Shown one piece after another: positions 35,053 through 45,036 of a stretch of DNA of 64,000 nucleotides. Under the pieces are notes generated by a model. It searched no databases. It had not been told where the DNA came from and saw only the letters and a program-made list of their open reading frames with translations. The stretch spans positions 1,984,001-2,048,000 of the forward strand of contig NZ_CP114289.2 of the NCBI RefSeq assembly GCF_027111315.2. The letters run 5' to 3'. Position numbers and translations under genes: made by a program. This DNA is from Flavobacterium limnophilum. Its GTDB lineage: Bacteria; Bacteroidota; Bacteroidia; Flavobacteriales; Flavobacteriaceae. Position 1 is the first letter of the stretch, and each line of letters starts with the position of its first letter.

Positions 35053-38000
35053 CTAGCGATGCAACTGGCGATATTCAGCAGGAGTGGCATTGAATTTGGT
35101 TTTGAAACATTTGCCAAAATATTTCAAATCATTGAATCCTACTTCAAAACATATTTCCTTTATCAACATGTCTTCGTTTTTAACCAGCTCTGCGGCTGCA
35201 TTCAATCGCATGTCACGAATAAATACCACAGGGGAAACTCCCGTTATGCTTTTAAGCTTATTAAAGAAACTGGCTCGTGACATATACATTAATTTTCCTA
35301 ATTCATCCACCGAGAAATCTGATTTAGCCATATTTTCCTTTACAAATTGAATCACCTGAAACATGAACTTATGATCCTTGTTTGAAATTTGCAAGGGTTC
35401 TTTTTTCGAAATTTCAGCAATATTACCCGTAGAATACAAATTTTGAAGGAGCAAGCGCTGTTCCAAAATATTCTTTATCCTTGCCTTTAAAAAACTTACA
35501 TTAAACGGCTTGGTTATATAATCATCGGCTCCGTATTCCAACCCTTCCAATTTACTTTCAATAGCTGTTTTTGCACTAAGCAAAATCACTGGAATGTGGC
35601 TCGTGGCAATGTTATTCCTGATTAACTTGAGCATTTCTATACCATCCATTTGAGGCATCATGATGTCACTAATGATGAAATCGGGCGATACACTTTCGGC
35701 TTTCAAATGCCCCTCGACACCATTTTTTGCCACATAAACAGTATATTCCTCTTCCAATACAGCAACAATAAAATCCCTCAATTCGGGATCGTCTTCCACA
35801 ATCAGTCCAACTGGTTTTCCTTCTCCCATTTCTTCTTCTATCGTTGCAACAGGCTCGTTATCTCCTTTTTCACCATCATCGATTAGTGGATTTTCGGATT
35901 CTTCAAATAAAATATCCACATCATCGTCAAAATGATTGTACCCTTTTAAAAAACAAAGTTGAAAACTACTTCCTTTGCCAGTCATGCTGTCCACCACGAT
36001 ACTTGCGCCATGTTTATCGGCTAAATCTTTGACAATCGAAAGTCCAATACCCGTACTGGGATTGTTTGGATTTTCATTGTAATTGGAAAAACGTATGAAC
36101 AGTCGTTTTTTAACGGCAGGATTAATACCGGGACCATTATCATTAATCTTTAATACAACCTGCTTGTCGGTTTGGTCCACAACCACTTCTATTGTATCTC
36201 CTTTTTGACAATACTTGAAAGCATTTGAAATTAGGTTTACCAAAATCTTGTCCAAACTATCTGCATCGGCCCATATAACCGGCGAAGCAGCCATTATGTT
36301 TATTTTCAGATGAATCTGGCTTTGAATACTTATTTCCCTGAAATTTTCACCTATTTTGGTGACAAAATCGCCTAAATCAATGGCTTTAACTTCCAATTTT
36401 CTATTTTGGATTCGCCTTAAATCCAAAATTTGATTTACCAAATTCAACAGTCGATTACTATTCCTTTCAATTCCTTGAAGTTGCGTTTTAACCGAATCGG
36501 GAATATCAATATCGGACAGCATTTTCTCAACCGGTGCGGTAATCATGGTAAGCGGAGTTCGTATTTCGTGCGAAATATCAGTAAAAAATTTCAGCTTCAA
36601 TTCAGAAACCTGTTTCTCTATTTGAACATCGTTACGCAATTTCAGGATTGTCGAAAAAGTACGCCTAATGACAAAAAAAGTACCAATAGCCAACAGTAGA
36701 TAACAAATAAAAGCGGAATTTGTCCACCATATCGAGGGTAATATTGCAATTTCAATTCTTCTCTCATTATTCACCCACAAATTATGATCGTTGGTTGAGG
36801 ATATCAAAAGTGTGTATTTTCCTCGACTTAAATTTGTGTAATTAATGGACTGACCGCCTTTTATGTAGTTCCATTGTTTGTCAACACCTTCTAATTTATA
36901 ACGGTAAACAATGTTTTCGTTTTTAATGTAATCCAAAGCTGAAAATTGGATTCTAAAAAAATTCTGGTCGTGTTCCAAAGTAACTCCTCTTATTAAATCA
37001 GGATTATTTGGTGTTTCAGTATTTATTTCATGCAACTCTTTATTATTGACGGTAAAACTCGTTATTGCCAAATAGGGTTTAAATCTAAAAGGTTTTATAT
37101 TTTCAGGATTGAAAACCACCGCGCCATTAGAATAGCCCGAGACAATTTCTCCATTAGGCAGGCGACATTTTGTAGCTTCAGAGAATATTTCGTTTCCAAT
37201 ATGGGATTTCAATTCCGGAAAAGTCTCCGAAGAATTATTCTTGGGATCAAATCGCACCATTTGATTGCTTCCCATAAGCCATATTTTCCCCAATCGATCC
37301 TCCTGCATCGACACAACGCCATCAATAGGAAAACCTATCGTCTCCTCTCCAAAAGACTGGACTTTCAACTCCCCTTTTTGATTCAAATCAGCCAGCAACA
37401 TTCCTTTTCCATTGGTTGCCAATGCTAATTTATTTCCGGAAGTCACCAGAATATCCAGAATATCATTTCCTGAAACCTGTGGAAGTTCTTGAAATTTTAT
37501 CTGGTTTGCAGGTTGATTTTTTCCAGAAAAAGAAAACAGCTTGGATGAAGAAATAAAAAACAATTGACGATTTTTATCTTCAACAATCGAACGAACCCTG
37601 TCGGCAGACTTTATGGGGTAATTTTTCAATTCATTTCTATAATTAACAAACTGAATTTTAGCATTGGATTCTCGAATAAAATTTACTCCTCCTCCCCAAG
37701 TAGCCACGTAAATTTGCCCCGAACTAGCCTGAAAAACTCTATAAACATCATCAGAGCTAATACTGTAACGATCAGACTCTTTCTTTTTATAATGAATTAC
37801 TTTGTAATTAAATGCCTGCCCAGTTGGGATGAGACAATACAATCCATTTCCTCTTGTGCCTACCCAAATTCTTCCTCTATTGTCCTGGAACATGTTGTAA
37901 ATATCGGCGCCCCAACCTGGGCTACCGCTAGACAAGGTACCGTCAGACCCCAGAATTCCTATCTTCCTTTTCTTGGAATCAATTATTGTAATTTTGTCTG

Positions 38001-39396
38001 TACGACTGGCCACCCAAAGATTGCCGTTTTTATCTGCCATTAGGCTTCTAACATTATTTTTTTTTCTGCCTTGGGATAGGTCCAATTTTAATGTGGAAAA
38101 ATTCTTTTTGTCAAAATTCATTAAATCCAAACCTTGTCGATAAGAACAAAACCATAAATTTCCTAATCTATCAAATACCGCTGCATGCATCATATCAGAA
38201 ACTACTTCCGTGGATTCGTTCATGTAATGTGATATCGAAAATAATTTATCTTGTTTTTTGTCCCAATAAGATAATGCACCACCCCTTGGTTGCATCCAAA
38301 TACTTCCATCAGGAGCCGTAATTAGAAACGTTTTTCTTGATATGCCCGCTGTAGTAAGGTCACTGGAATCCACTTGTAAATGTTTTAACTTTCGGCTAAC
38401 CAAATCAAATCGATACACTCCCAAAGCCGTGGTCTCAAACCAAAAATATCTCGAATGGGTCAATCCCAAATACTTAATATCCTGATCGGGAAATCCCGCA
38501 AATGTCTTGCTGTTATAAACCTCTAGTTTAGCTGTCTTTATATCATAACAAGCAATATCTTGTGTCTTGGTCTGAATTAAAACTTTACCACCTCTTATAT
38601 ATTTTATTTTGCTAATATCAGCGTTAAATTCTAATTGAACATCAAAAAAAGTATTGGACTGTTTAGAATAACGTGTTAGTTTACCGCCAGCTCCTCCAAA
38701 CCATAGTTCCTCTTTGGTCTCCATAATCGAAAAATAGGAACAAGACTTCCCTAAAGACCTGGACATATTGAAAAAGAAATACTCGGGTACCGTTGCCTCT
38801 TTATTTAACCTACAAATACCTTTGCTTGTCAAAAACCAAGTCGTACCTATGTCATCTTCATACACTTCCTGTACTTTACCGCCTTGAAGTTTAGCCGAAT
38901 CAAAAGAAATCAGCCTTATTCTCTTGTCTGTTTCAAAAGCGACTGCATCATTTTTGTCATCAGAAAACAACCACACTCTACCTGAAGACGCCAGTCTAAA
39001 TTGTTTAAATGAATTATTGGAATACTTTTTTGAATACCCTTCCAGGGGAGAATGATAACTTAGGTTTTGGGTGTCAAAATAATAGATTTCGTCTTTTTCA
39101 GACTTGATCCAGATTCGTCCGTTTTTGTCAAATTTAAAACTCGAAACTCGATTGGACGACAAATTAAGTTTCCCTCTTTGCTGTACTTCATAATTTTGAA
39201 AAGTATTTCCATCATACCGAATTAATCCAATATAAGTGCCTAACCAAATGAATCCTTTTTCATCTTGTTGAATATCCAAAATACGGGACTGGCTTAATTT
39301 TGCATCTGCAGTAAAATGTTTCAAAAACCCAAAGGGTTGAGCCAAACACAATCCGGAAACCAGAGAGAAAAAAGCAACAATTATATTTCTTTTCAA
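35053..39396 (-). CDS. Hybrid two-component system regulator (HTCS) of the pectin locus
   Basis: 1447-residue one-protein sensor and activator. The start is TTG at 39396: an in-frame TAA sits one codon further upstream and KRNIIVAFFSLVSGLCLAQ follows as the signal peptide. Order: two seven-bladed Reg_prop propellers in the periplasm (about 25-740, e.g. QDEKGFIWLGTYIGLIRYDG), Y_Y_Y domain (about 760-885), transmembrane helix (about 893-915), HisKA with H943 (DISHEIRTPLTM), HATPase, receiver with D1244 (IISDIMMPQMDG) and an AraC-type HTH at the C-terminus. It senses a pectin oligosaccharide and activates the adjacent susCD operon. It is divergent from the GH3 gene, which may share its control. 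Confidence 0.95.
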   Translation of the reverse strand: MKRNIIVAFFSLVSGLCLAQPFGFLKHFTADAKLSQSRILDIQQDEKGFIWLGTYIGLIRYDGNTFQNYEVQQRGKLNLSSNRVSSFKFDKNGRIWIKSEKDEIYYFDTQNLSYHSPLEGYSKKYSNNSFKQFRLASSGRVWLFSDDKNDAVAFETDKRIRLISFDSAKLQGGKVQEVYEDDIGTTWFLTSKGICRLNKEATVPEYFFFNMSRSLGKSCSYFSIMETKEELWFGGAGGKLTRYSKQSNTFFDVQLEFNADISKIKYIRGGKVLIQTKTQDIACYDIKTAKLEVYNSKTFAGFPDQDIKYLGLTHSRYFWFETTALGVYRFDLVSRKLKHLQVDSSDLTTAGISRKTFLITAPDGSIWMQPRGGALSYWDKKQDKLFSISHYMNESTEVVSDMMHAAVFDRLGNLWFCSYRQGLDLMNFDKKNFSTLKLDLSQGRKKNNVRSLMADKNGNLWVASRTDKITIIDSKKRKIGILGSDGTLSSGSPGWGADIYNMFQDNRGRIWVGTRGNGLYCLIPTGQAFNYKVIHYKKKESDRYSISSDDVYRVFQASSGQIYVATWGGGVNFIRESNAKIQFVNYRNELKNYPIKSADRVRSIVEDKNRQLFFISSSKLFSFSGKNQPANQIKFQELPQVSGNDILDILVTSGNKLALATNGKGMLLADLNQKGELKVQSFGEETIGFPIDGVVSMQEDRLGKIWLMGSNQMVRFDPKNNSSETFPELKSHIGNEIFSEATKCRLPNGEIVSGYSNGAVVFNPENIKPFRFKPYLAITSFTVNNKELHEINTETPNNPDLIRGVTLEHDQNFFRIQFSALDYIKNENIVYRYKLEGVDKQWNYIKGGQSINYTNLSRGKYTLLISSTNDHNLWVNNERRIEIAILPSIWWTNSAFICYLLLAIGTFFVIRRTFSTILKLRNDVQIEKQVSELKLKFFTDISHEIRTPLTMITAPVEKMLSDIDIPDSVKTQLQGIERNSNRLLNLVNQILDLRRIQNRKLEVKAIDLGDFVTKIGENFREISIQSQIHLKINIMAASPVIWADADSLDKILVNLISNAFKYCQKGDTIEVVVDQTDKQVVLKINDNGPGINPAVKKRLFIRFSNYNENPNNPSTGIGLSIVKDLADKHGASIVVDSMTGKGSSFQLCFLKGYNHFDDDVDILFEESENPLIDDGEKGDNEPVATIEEEMGEGKPVGLIVEDDPELRDFIVAVLEEEYTVYVAKNGVEGHLKAESVSPDFIISDIMMPQMDGIEMLKLIRNNIATSHIPVILLSAKTAIESKLEGLEYGADDYITKPFNVSFLKARIKNILEQRLLLQNLYSTGNIAEISKKEPLQISNKDHKFMFQVIQFVKENMAKSDFSVDELGKLMYMSRASFFNKLKSITGVSPVVFIRDMRLNAAAELVKNEDMLIKEICFEVGFNDLKYFGKCFKTKFNATPAEYRQLHR

Positions 39397-39701
39397 AATT
39401 TATTTTTTAAAAACCCTTTAACTAATTACAAAAGTATCAAAATTCCTGTCAGAACCTAAAACTACGGCAGTTCCTAGCCAAACACCCCTTCCTAAATAGC
39501 AATTTGTACCCACTTGGATTATTTTCAAAAAAACAAAACTCGACAACAAGCTTTACGACAACCTACAAATAGCAATTTATCCCAATCAAATAAGACTTAA
39601 AAAACTAATTTTGTTTTACTTGTAATCGAAGAAGCAAAATCTTCATATACAACAAAATAGTAGCCAAAGTCTAAACTAAAAATTAATTCCCAAAAAAATA
39701 A
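39397..39701. other. Divergent promoter region between HTCS and GH3 genes
   Basis: 305 bp with no gene. A TAnnTTTG match (TACTTTTG) on the minus strand at 39429-39436 lies 33 nt before the HTCS start. Another (TAATTTTG) on the plus strand at 39606-39613 lies about 90 nt before the GH3 ATG. Neither has a clear -33 TTG, so both are tentative. Confidence 0.4.
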
Positions 39702-42317
39702 ATGAAAAAAATATATTCCTTGGTATTTCTTCTAAGCCTAATAACAATAACCTCATTTGCACAACAAAACATATCCTACAAAAATCCTGATTTACCAATT
39801 GAACAGCGTGTAAACGACTTGGTCTCCAAGATGACCCTGGACGAAAAAATCAGCCAATTGATGGATTCTTCACCTGCCATAGAACGGCTTGGCATTCCAG
39901 AATACAATTGGTGGAACGAATCCTTGCACGGTGTTGCCCGCGCTGGATATGCCACTGTTTTTCCACAATCCATTTCGATCGCGTCCTCTTGGGATCGTCA
40001 ATTAATTTTTGATGTTGCCAATGTCATTTCCGATGAAGCCCGTGCCAAACACCACGAATATTTGAGACGTGGACAACACGGTATGTACCAAGGATTGACG
40101 TTTTGGTCACCTAATGTCAATATTTTCCGTGATCCACGCTGGGGTCGTGGTCATGAAACCTACGGCGAAGATCCTTATCTCACCGGCCAATTAGGGCTTA
40201 AATACGTCAACGGCCTTCAAGGCACTGACGAGAAATACCTTAAAGTAATAGCCACGGCCAAACATTATGCCGTGCATTCGGGTCCGGAACCCTCGCGTCA
40301 TCTATTCAATGCCGAAACCAGCGACATCGATCTTTACGAAACTTACCTTCCCGCTTTCCGAACTTTGGTAAAAGAAGGCCATGTTTATTCCGTAATGGGA
40401 GCCTACAACCGTTTCAGGGGAGAATCCGCCAGTGCAAGTCCCTTTTTATTCCATATTCTTAGAAACGACTGGGGATTTAATGGCTATATCGTATCCGATT
40501 GTGGCGCTGTCACGGATATTTGGAAATACCACAAAATCACCAGCGATGCTGCTTCTGCTTCTGCTTTGGCCGTGAAAGAAGGGTTGGATTTGGAGTGTGG
40601 AAGCTGTTTTCAATCATTAAAAGAAGCCATTGATAAAAAACTGCTCACTGAAGCCGATATCGATATTACCCTAAAACGTTTGTTCACGGCCCGTTTCAAA
40701 CTAGGCATGTTCGACCCAGAAGAAATGGTACCCTACGCCCAAATTCCATACTCGGTAAACAACAATTCGGCTCACGACTATCTAGCTCGCGTGGCTTCGC
40801 AAAAAAGCATTGTGCTGTTGAAAAACCAAAATCAAACACTTCCGCTTTCCAAAAACATAAAAACTGTTGCCGTGATTGGGCCAAACGCCAATGATGTGCA
40901 GTCCTTATGGGGAAATTACAGCGGTATTCCGAGCAATCCAATCACCGTTTTAAAAGGAATCCAAAACAAATTGGAACCCAATGCCAAAGTACTTTATGCA
41001 AAAGGAACTGATTTGGCAAAAGGAGTTCCCGAAATGAAAGTTATCCCGTCCATTTATTTTCAAAATGAAAACGGCACACAAGGCTTGACAGCCGAATACT
41101 TCGACAATTCGAAATGGGAAGGAAAACCGCTTTTTACCCGTACAGATGACAATATCGATTTCCATTGGGACATTGACACTCCAGATCCTCGCATGAAAAT
41201 GGGAAATTACAGCGTGAAATGGACCAGTTATCTCGTGGCTCCAAAAACGGGAACGTACAACATTTCGGAATGGTCGAAACCCTTTATGACCATTGAAATT
41301 GAAGGTGGAAAAACTTCTGGCGGAAAAAACAATCACCATCCGCGCATTCGTCCACAAAAAATGGAATTGGAAGCTGGAAAAAGATACAAAATAGAGGTTA
41401 AATACCAAAACTTCTACGGTGATGCCATAGCCCAACTATTGTGGACCGAACCGCAAGAAAACGTACTACAAGAAGCTGCCCAAGTGGCCAATCAAGCGGA
41501 CGCCATAATCCTGGTATTGGGATTAAACGAACGTTTGGAAGGGGAAGAAATGAAGGTAGAAGCAGATGGTTTTGAAGGTGGAGACCGCACCAGCCTCAAT
41601 TTACCATCCAATCAGGAAGAACTGCTGAAAGCCATGACAGCAACCGGAAAACCCGTTATTTTGGTTTTAATAAACGGAAGTGCGCTTTCCATCAATTGGG
41701 CCAATGACCATGTTCCTGCCATTCTAACTGCCGGATATCCGGGTCAACAAGGCGGAAATGCCATTGCCGACGTGCTTTTTGGCGATTACAATCCAGCTGG
41801 TCGATTGCCTGTCACTTATTACAAATCCGTGGACCAACTTCCCGCTTTCGAAAACTATGACATGAAAGGGCGCACCTACCGTTATTTCGATAAAAAACCG
41901 CTTTACCCTTTTGGATTTGGCTTGAGTTATACCCAATTCAAATACAGTAACCTGCAAATTCCTGCGAATATCAATCCTGAAAAAGATTTTGAAATATCGG
42001 TTGACGTAACCAATACCGGTGACCGTGACGGAGACGAAGTAGCTGAATTGTATCTAAAAGACGAAAAAGCATCTACTCCACGCCCTATCGTGCAACTGGA
42101 AGGTTTTGAGCGCATCAATCTAAAAAAAGGCGAGTCAAAAACGGTTCGTTTCACAATCACGCCAAGACAACTCTCCTTAATTAACAAAAAAGGCCAGCGC
42201 GCCATAGAACCCGGATGGTTTACTATCGCCGTGGGTGGAAAACAACCCGATGGTTCGAACGACATACAAAGTGCCCGATTTAAGATTTCAGGCCAACCAA
42301 TACTACTCGAAAAATAG
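39702..42317 (+). CDS. GH3 glycosidase with PA14 insertion (beta-xylosidase/beta-glucosidase type)
   Basis: 871 residues with a signal peptide ending SFAQ (about 21). The GH3 N-terminal TIM barrel has substrate loops (NWWNESLHGVARAG, WSPNVNIFRDPRWGRGHETY, KHYAVHSGPE) and a candidate nucleophile D266 in GYIVSDCGAV. The C-terminal domain begins about 375 and is interrupted by a PA14 domain (about 455-590, GLTAEYFDNSKWEGKPLFTR). A fibronectin III-like domain (about 770-865) closes the protein. It acts in the periplasm on short beta-linked oligosaccharides; xylosidase is favoured by the NWWNE/HGVARAG loops, but glucosidase cannot be excluded. It is the only plus-strand enzyme in the locus and has its own terminator. 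Confidence 0.92.
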   Translation: MKKIYSLVFLLSLITITSFAQQNISYKNPDLPIEQRVNDLVSKMTLDEKISQLMDSSPAIERLGIPEYNWWNESLHGVARAGYATVFPQSISIASSWDRQLIFDVANVISDEARAKHHEYLRRGQHGMYQGLTFWSPNVNIFRDPRWGRGHETYGEDPYLTGQLGLKYVNGLQGTDEKYLKVIATAKHYAVHSGPEPSRHLFNAETSDIDLYETYLPAFRTLVKEGHVYSVMGAYNRFRGESASASPFLFHILRNDWGFNGYIVSDCGAVTDIWKYHKITSDAASASALAVKEGLDLECGSCFQSLKEAIDKKLLTEADIDITLKRLFTARFKLGMFDPEEMVPYAQIPYSVNNNSAHDYLARVASQKSIVLLKNQNQTLPLSKNIKTVAVIGPNANDVQSLWGNYSGIPSNPITVLKGIQNKLEPNAKVLYAKGTDLAKGVPEMKVIPSIYFQNENGTQGLTAEYFDNSKWEGKPLFTRTDDNIDFHWDIDTPDPRMKMGNYSVKWTSYLVAPKTGTYNISEWSKPFMTIEIEGGKTSGGKNNHHPRIRPQKMELEAGKRYKIEVKYQNFYGDAIAQLLWTEPQENVLQEAAQVANQADAIILVLGLNERLEGEEMKVEADGFEGGDRTSLNLPSNQEELLKAMTATGKPVILVLINGSALSINWANDHVPAILTAGYPGQQGGNAIADVLFGDYNPAGRLPVTYYKSVDQLPAFENYDMKGRTYRYFDKKPLYPFGFGLSYTQFKYSNLQIPANINPEKDFEISVDVTNTGDRDGDEVAELYLKDEKASTPRPIVQLEGFERINLKKGESKTVRFTITPRQLSLINKKGQRAIEPGWFTIAVGGKQPDGSNDIQSARFKISGQPILLEK

Positions 42318-42331
42318 ATTATTTCACTTCA

Positions 42332-42360
42332 GGGACTGCCATTTAAAGCAGTCCCTTTTT
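42332..42360 (+). terminator. Intrinsic terminator of the GH3 gene
   Basis: GGGACTGC (42332-42339) pairs with GCAGTCCC (42348-42355) over 8 bp and is followed by a run of six T, about 15 nt after the GH3 stop. Confidence 0.85.
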
Positions 42361-42484
42361 TATTTTGCAAAAAAATCCAAAGAAGAATTCATAAATTGAA
42401 ATTCAAATAGCACCAACAATATATTTGATGGTGATTTTTTGAATGTTTGTTTTTCCGTTGTTTTCCTGTTTTAAAACACAAACT

Positions 42485-42548
42485 CTCGTGTGGGCACGGT
42501 TTACAGAACCGCGCTATCAGTTTGCGAGATATCTAGTTTAGATACGAG
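42485..42548. repeat. REP-like structured palindromic element
   Basis: Outer arms CTCGT (42485-42489) and ACGAG (42544-42548) enclose two hairpins. The first is CGGTT/AACCG with a GC extension (42494-42514); the second is ATCTA/TAGAT (42531-42543). It lies in the convergent gap after the GH3 terminator. It resembles dispersed repeats between flavobacterial genes (from memory); only one copy is in the window. Confidence 0.5.
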
Positions 42549-42592
42549 TGGTCGGGACAACAATAAATTAAGATCCCAGCTAATTACAGAAC

Positions 42593-44035
42593 TTATTGTT
42601 TTTTCACCGCTTCCAATTTATCTGGAAAAGCAGACTGTCCTTCAAGATTATTGATAAGCAAAGAATCGACATTCTTGCTTTCGACGGCGTGGGCAAAATA
42701 ATCGGGTTTGTTTTTTCCCCATTGCACGGAGCAGTTTTGCATTTTCATGCTTTGGGCGGCATCAAAATAAAAACCGGAAGTGCTCCCTTTTACAAAACCC
42801 TCCAATTCCGAGGGACGACGATCGTAAACACCACCGGGATTGTTCGTGGTTTTGTCAATAAAAACATTGACGTTGTCAAACACGATATTATCAATTTTAT
42901 CTTTGGATTCGGCACTCACATAAACGCCATTCTCACTGCTGCATTGAATATTCGAGAAAAGGATGTTGCTGATTTTGCCCACTTTCCCTTCCGTCGCTCC
43001 CTTTGGAAAACGCCAATTGGCATCTTTGTGGTTGCCTTTTGCCCTGCGATATGCCGTGACATAAATGGGTTCCGCCTTTCCCCACCAAGTGTCGGTGGTC
43101 AAATGACTTTCGATAATTATGTTGGAAAAAATCACGTCGCTTACTGTTCCTTCGTCCCGATTTTGAATCCCAACTCCGCGATTGCTGTTTTTTATGATGC
43201 AATTATTGAACACGACTTGCCTGATGGCGTCCATGTTTTCGGAACCAATTTTTATTGCGCAACTGCTGCTGGTCATCGTGCAATTGGTAACCGTTATGTT
43301 TTCGCAAGCACCAAACTCTTCGAATTCTCTTCGGTTTTTTAGGCAAATGCAATCGTCCCCGCTTTCGATATAACAATCGCTGATGCGCACATTTTTGGAA
43401 TGATCCAAATCAATGCCGTCGCTGTTGCGGACTTTCAGGCTGTTCAGCAAAGTAATTCCGCTAATTACCACATCGTTGCAACCCACAAGATGAACCGTCC
43501 AATAAGCCGAGTTTCCTATGTGAATATCTCTTATCCTGATGTTTTTTCCGCCAATAATCGTCAATACATGAGGTCTTGGATCCAAACCCACGAAAGGTTT
43601 CAAAACATAAGAATCTTCCAGTTCTTCGCCCATGAAAGAAATGCCGTTTCCATCAATTTTCCCCGTTCCGCTGATGCTGAAATTTTCGATGTTTTCGCCA
43701 CCAATCCAGATGGTGCCTTCTCCGGGATTCGAGCGAAAAGCACTTTTGGTGTACAGTCTTTCGTCAGGACTGGCCAATAGTTTGGCTCCCGCTTCGACAT
43801 GCAAATCGATTCCCGATTTCACGTTGAAGGGTCCCGTCAAAAAGGTAAACGGAGCGGAAAATAATACTCGACCGCCAGTTTTACTGCAGGCATCTATTGC
43901 TTTTTGGATGGCAACGGCATCATTGGTTTTGCCGTCTCCTTTGGCTCCATATTTTTTGACATCATATATTTTTTGGGCTACCGCACTTAGTGAGACACAA
44001 AAAACAATTAGGGCAATAATAGATTTTTTCATCAT
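42593..44035 (-). CDS. Atypical GH28-family glycosidase (lacks the GHG histidine)
   Basis: 480 residues with a signal peptide (ending SAVAQ) and a GH28 beta-helix starting KKYGAKGDGKTNDAVAIQKA. The Asp signatures are kept: N204-S205-D206 and D227-D228. The usual GHG position reads S258-C259-A260 (SSSCAIKIGSE), and the RIK region reads RGVGIQNRDEG, so the substrate-binding histidine and lysine are absent. This divergence is known among GH28 clades acting on rhamnogalacturonan or other uronides, so the substrate may not be homogalacturonan. It lies 61 bp after the SDR gene, at the end of the uronate operon. Confidence 0.85.
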   Translation of the reverse strand: MMKKSIIALIVFCVSLSAVAQKIYDVKKYGAKGDGKTNDAVAIQKAIDACSKTGGRVLFSAPFTFLTGPFNVKSGIDLHVEAGAKLLASPDERLYTKSAFRSNPGEGTIWIGGENIENFSISGTGKIDGNGISFMGEELEDSYVLKPFVGLDPRPHVLTIIGGKNIRIRDIHIGNSAYWTVHLVGCNDVVISGITLLNSLKVRNSDGIDLDHSKNVRISDCYIESGDDCICLKNRREFEEFGACENITVTNCTMTSSSCAIKIGSENMDAIRQVVFNNCIIKNSNRGVGIQNRDEGTVSDVIFSNIIIESHLTTDTWWGKAEPIYVTAYRRAKGNHKDANWRFPKGATEGKVGKISNILFSNIQCSSENGVYVSAESKDKIDNIVFDNVNVFIDKTTNNPGGVYDRRPSELEGFVKGSTSGFYFDAAQSMKMQNCSVQWGKNKPDYFAHAVESKNVDSLLINNLEGQSAFPDKLEAVKKQ

Positions 44036-44096
44036 TGGATTTATATTTAATGAATCCCTGAAGTTAAACTTCGAGGACTACTTTTGTTTACACTTT

Positions 44097-44912
44097 CTAT
44101 ACTCCGCTATTCACCGAAAAACCTCCATCTACGGTGATTTTTGTTCCTGAAACGAATTTGGAAGCATCACTCAATAGCCAAACCAAAGCTCCCGTAAGTT
44201 CCTCTGGATTTCCAAAACGGCTGAAAGGTGTGTTTTGAATGATCAAATTCCCTCTATCGGTCAAACTTCCATCAGGTTTGGTCAAGAGTGTTCTGTTTTG
44301 TTCGGCTAGAAAAAATCCAGGCGCAATGGAATTCATTCGAATTTTATCGCCAAATCTATTTCCTAATTCCAACGCAAACCATTTGGTATAGGAATCAATC
44401 GCTGATTTCCCCAAACTATATCCCAATACTCTTGATACTGCATGATCCGCGACAACAGACGAAATATTCACGATACTGCCCGTTCCGCCATTTTTTATGG
44501 CTTCGCCAAAAACTTGTGTCGGCAAAATGGTTCCAAATAAATTCAGGTTCATCACTTCTTGCAATGCCTTCATATTCAATTGAAAAACATCTTGTTCCGG
44601 CTCAATTATGGCTTCGGGAATGTTTCCTCCGGCAGCATTGACCAATCCGTCTATTTTTCCGTATTTTGCCAATATTTTTTCACGGGCATTTATCAGGTCT
44701 TGTTCATTGGTCACGTCTGCAATCAATGCCATAGCTTCGCCTCCTTGATTCTCGATTGCAGCCACTCTTTCGTTGGCGATTTTTTCATTTCTCCCCAAAA
44801 CACCCACAATTCCACCTGCATCGGCAATAGCGTTGACAAATGCTTCTCCCAATATTCCGGTGGCTCCAGTTACCACTATCACTTTTCCATTTAATGAAAA
44901 ATCGTTTTTCAT
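44097..44912 (-). CDS. SDR oxidoreductase, probable fructuronate/tagaturonate reductase
   Basis: 271 residues with the classical SDR layout. The nucleotide-binding TGATGILGEAF occupies residues 15-25, DV lies in MALIADVTNE and VNAAGG at 91-96. The active site has S151-S152, Y165 and K169 (GYSLGKSAID). The long substrate segment after SIAPGFFLAEQNRTLL is like D-mannonate oxidoreductases of Bacteroidota and the Bacillus YjmF type, which interconvert fructuronate and mannonate in cytosolic uronate catabolism. The cofactor (NADH) and substrate are inferred from family and context: uronate transporter upstream, GH28 downstream and myo-inositol oxygenase in the same run. A KduD-like role is the alternative. 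Confidence 0.8.
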   Translation of the reverse strand: MKNDFSLNGKVIVVTGATGILGEAFVNAIADAGGIVGVLGRNEKIANERVAAIENQGGEAMALIADVTNEQDLINAREKILAKYGKIDGLVNAAGGNIPEAIIEPEQDVFQLNMKALQEVMNLNLFGTILPTQVFGEAIKNGGTGSIVNISSVVADHAVSRVLGYSLGKSAIDSYTKWFALELGNRFGDKIRMNSIAPGFFLAEQNRTLLTKPDGSLTDRGNLIIQNTPFSRFGNPEELTGALVWLLSDASKFVSGTKITVDGGFSVNSGV

Positions 44913-45036
44913 AATTTATATTTAAATTTCTACTAATTCAGTTTCCAAATATAAACTACTTCGCTTGCAATTCATACGTATTTGTTTTGGTTCCTACTTG
45001 CTTTTAAAACTTCTGCTCCAAACTGCTTCAAATAAA

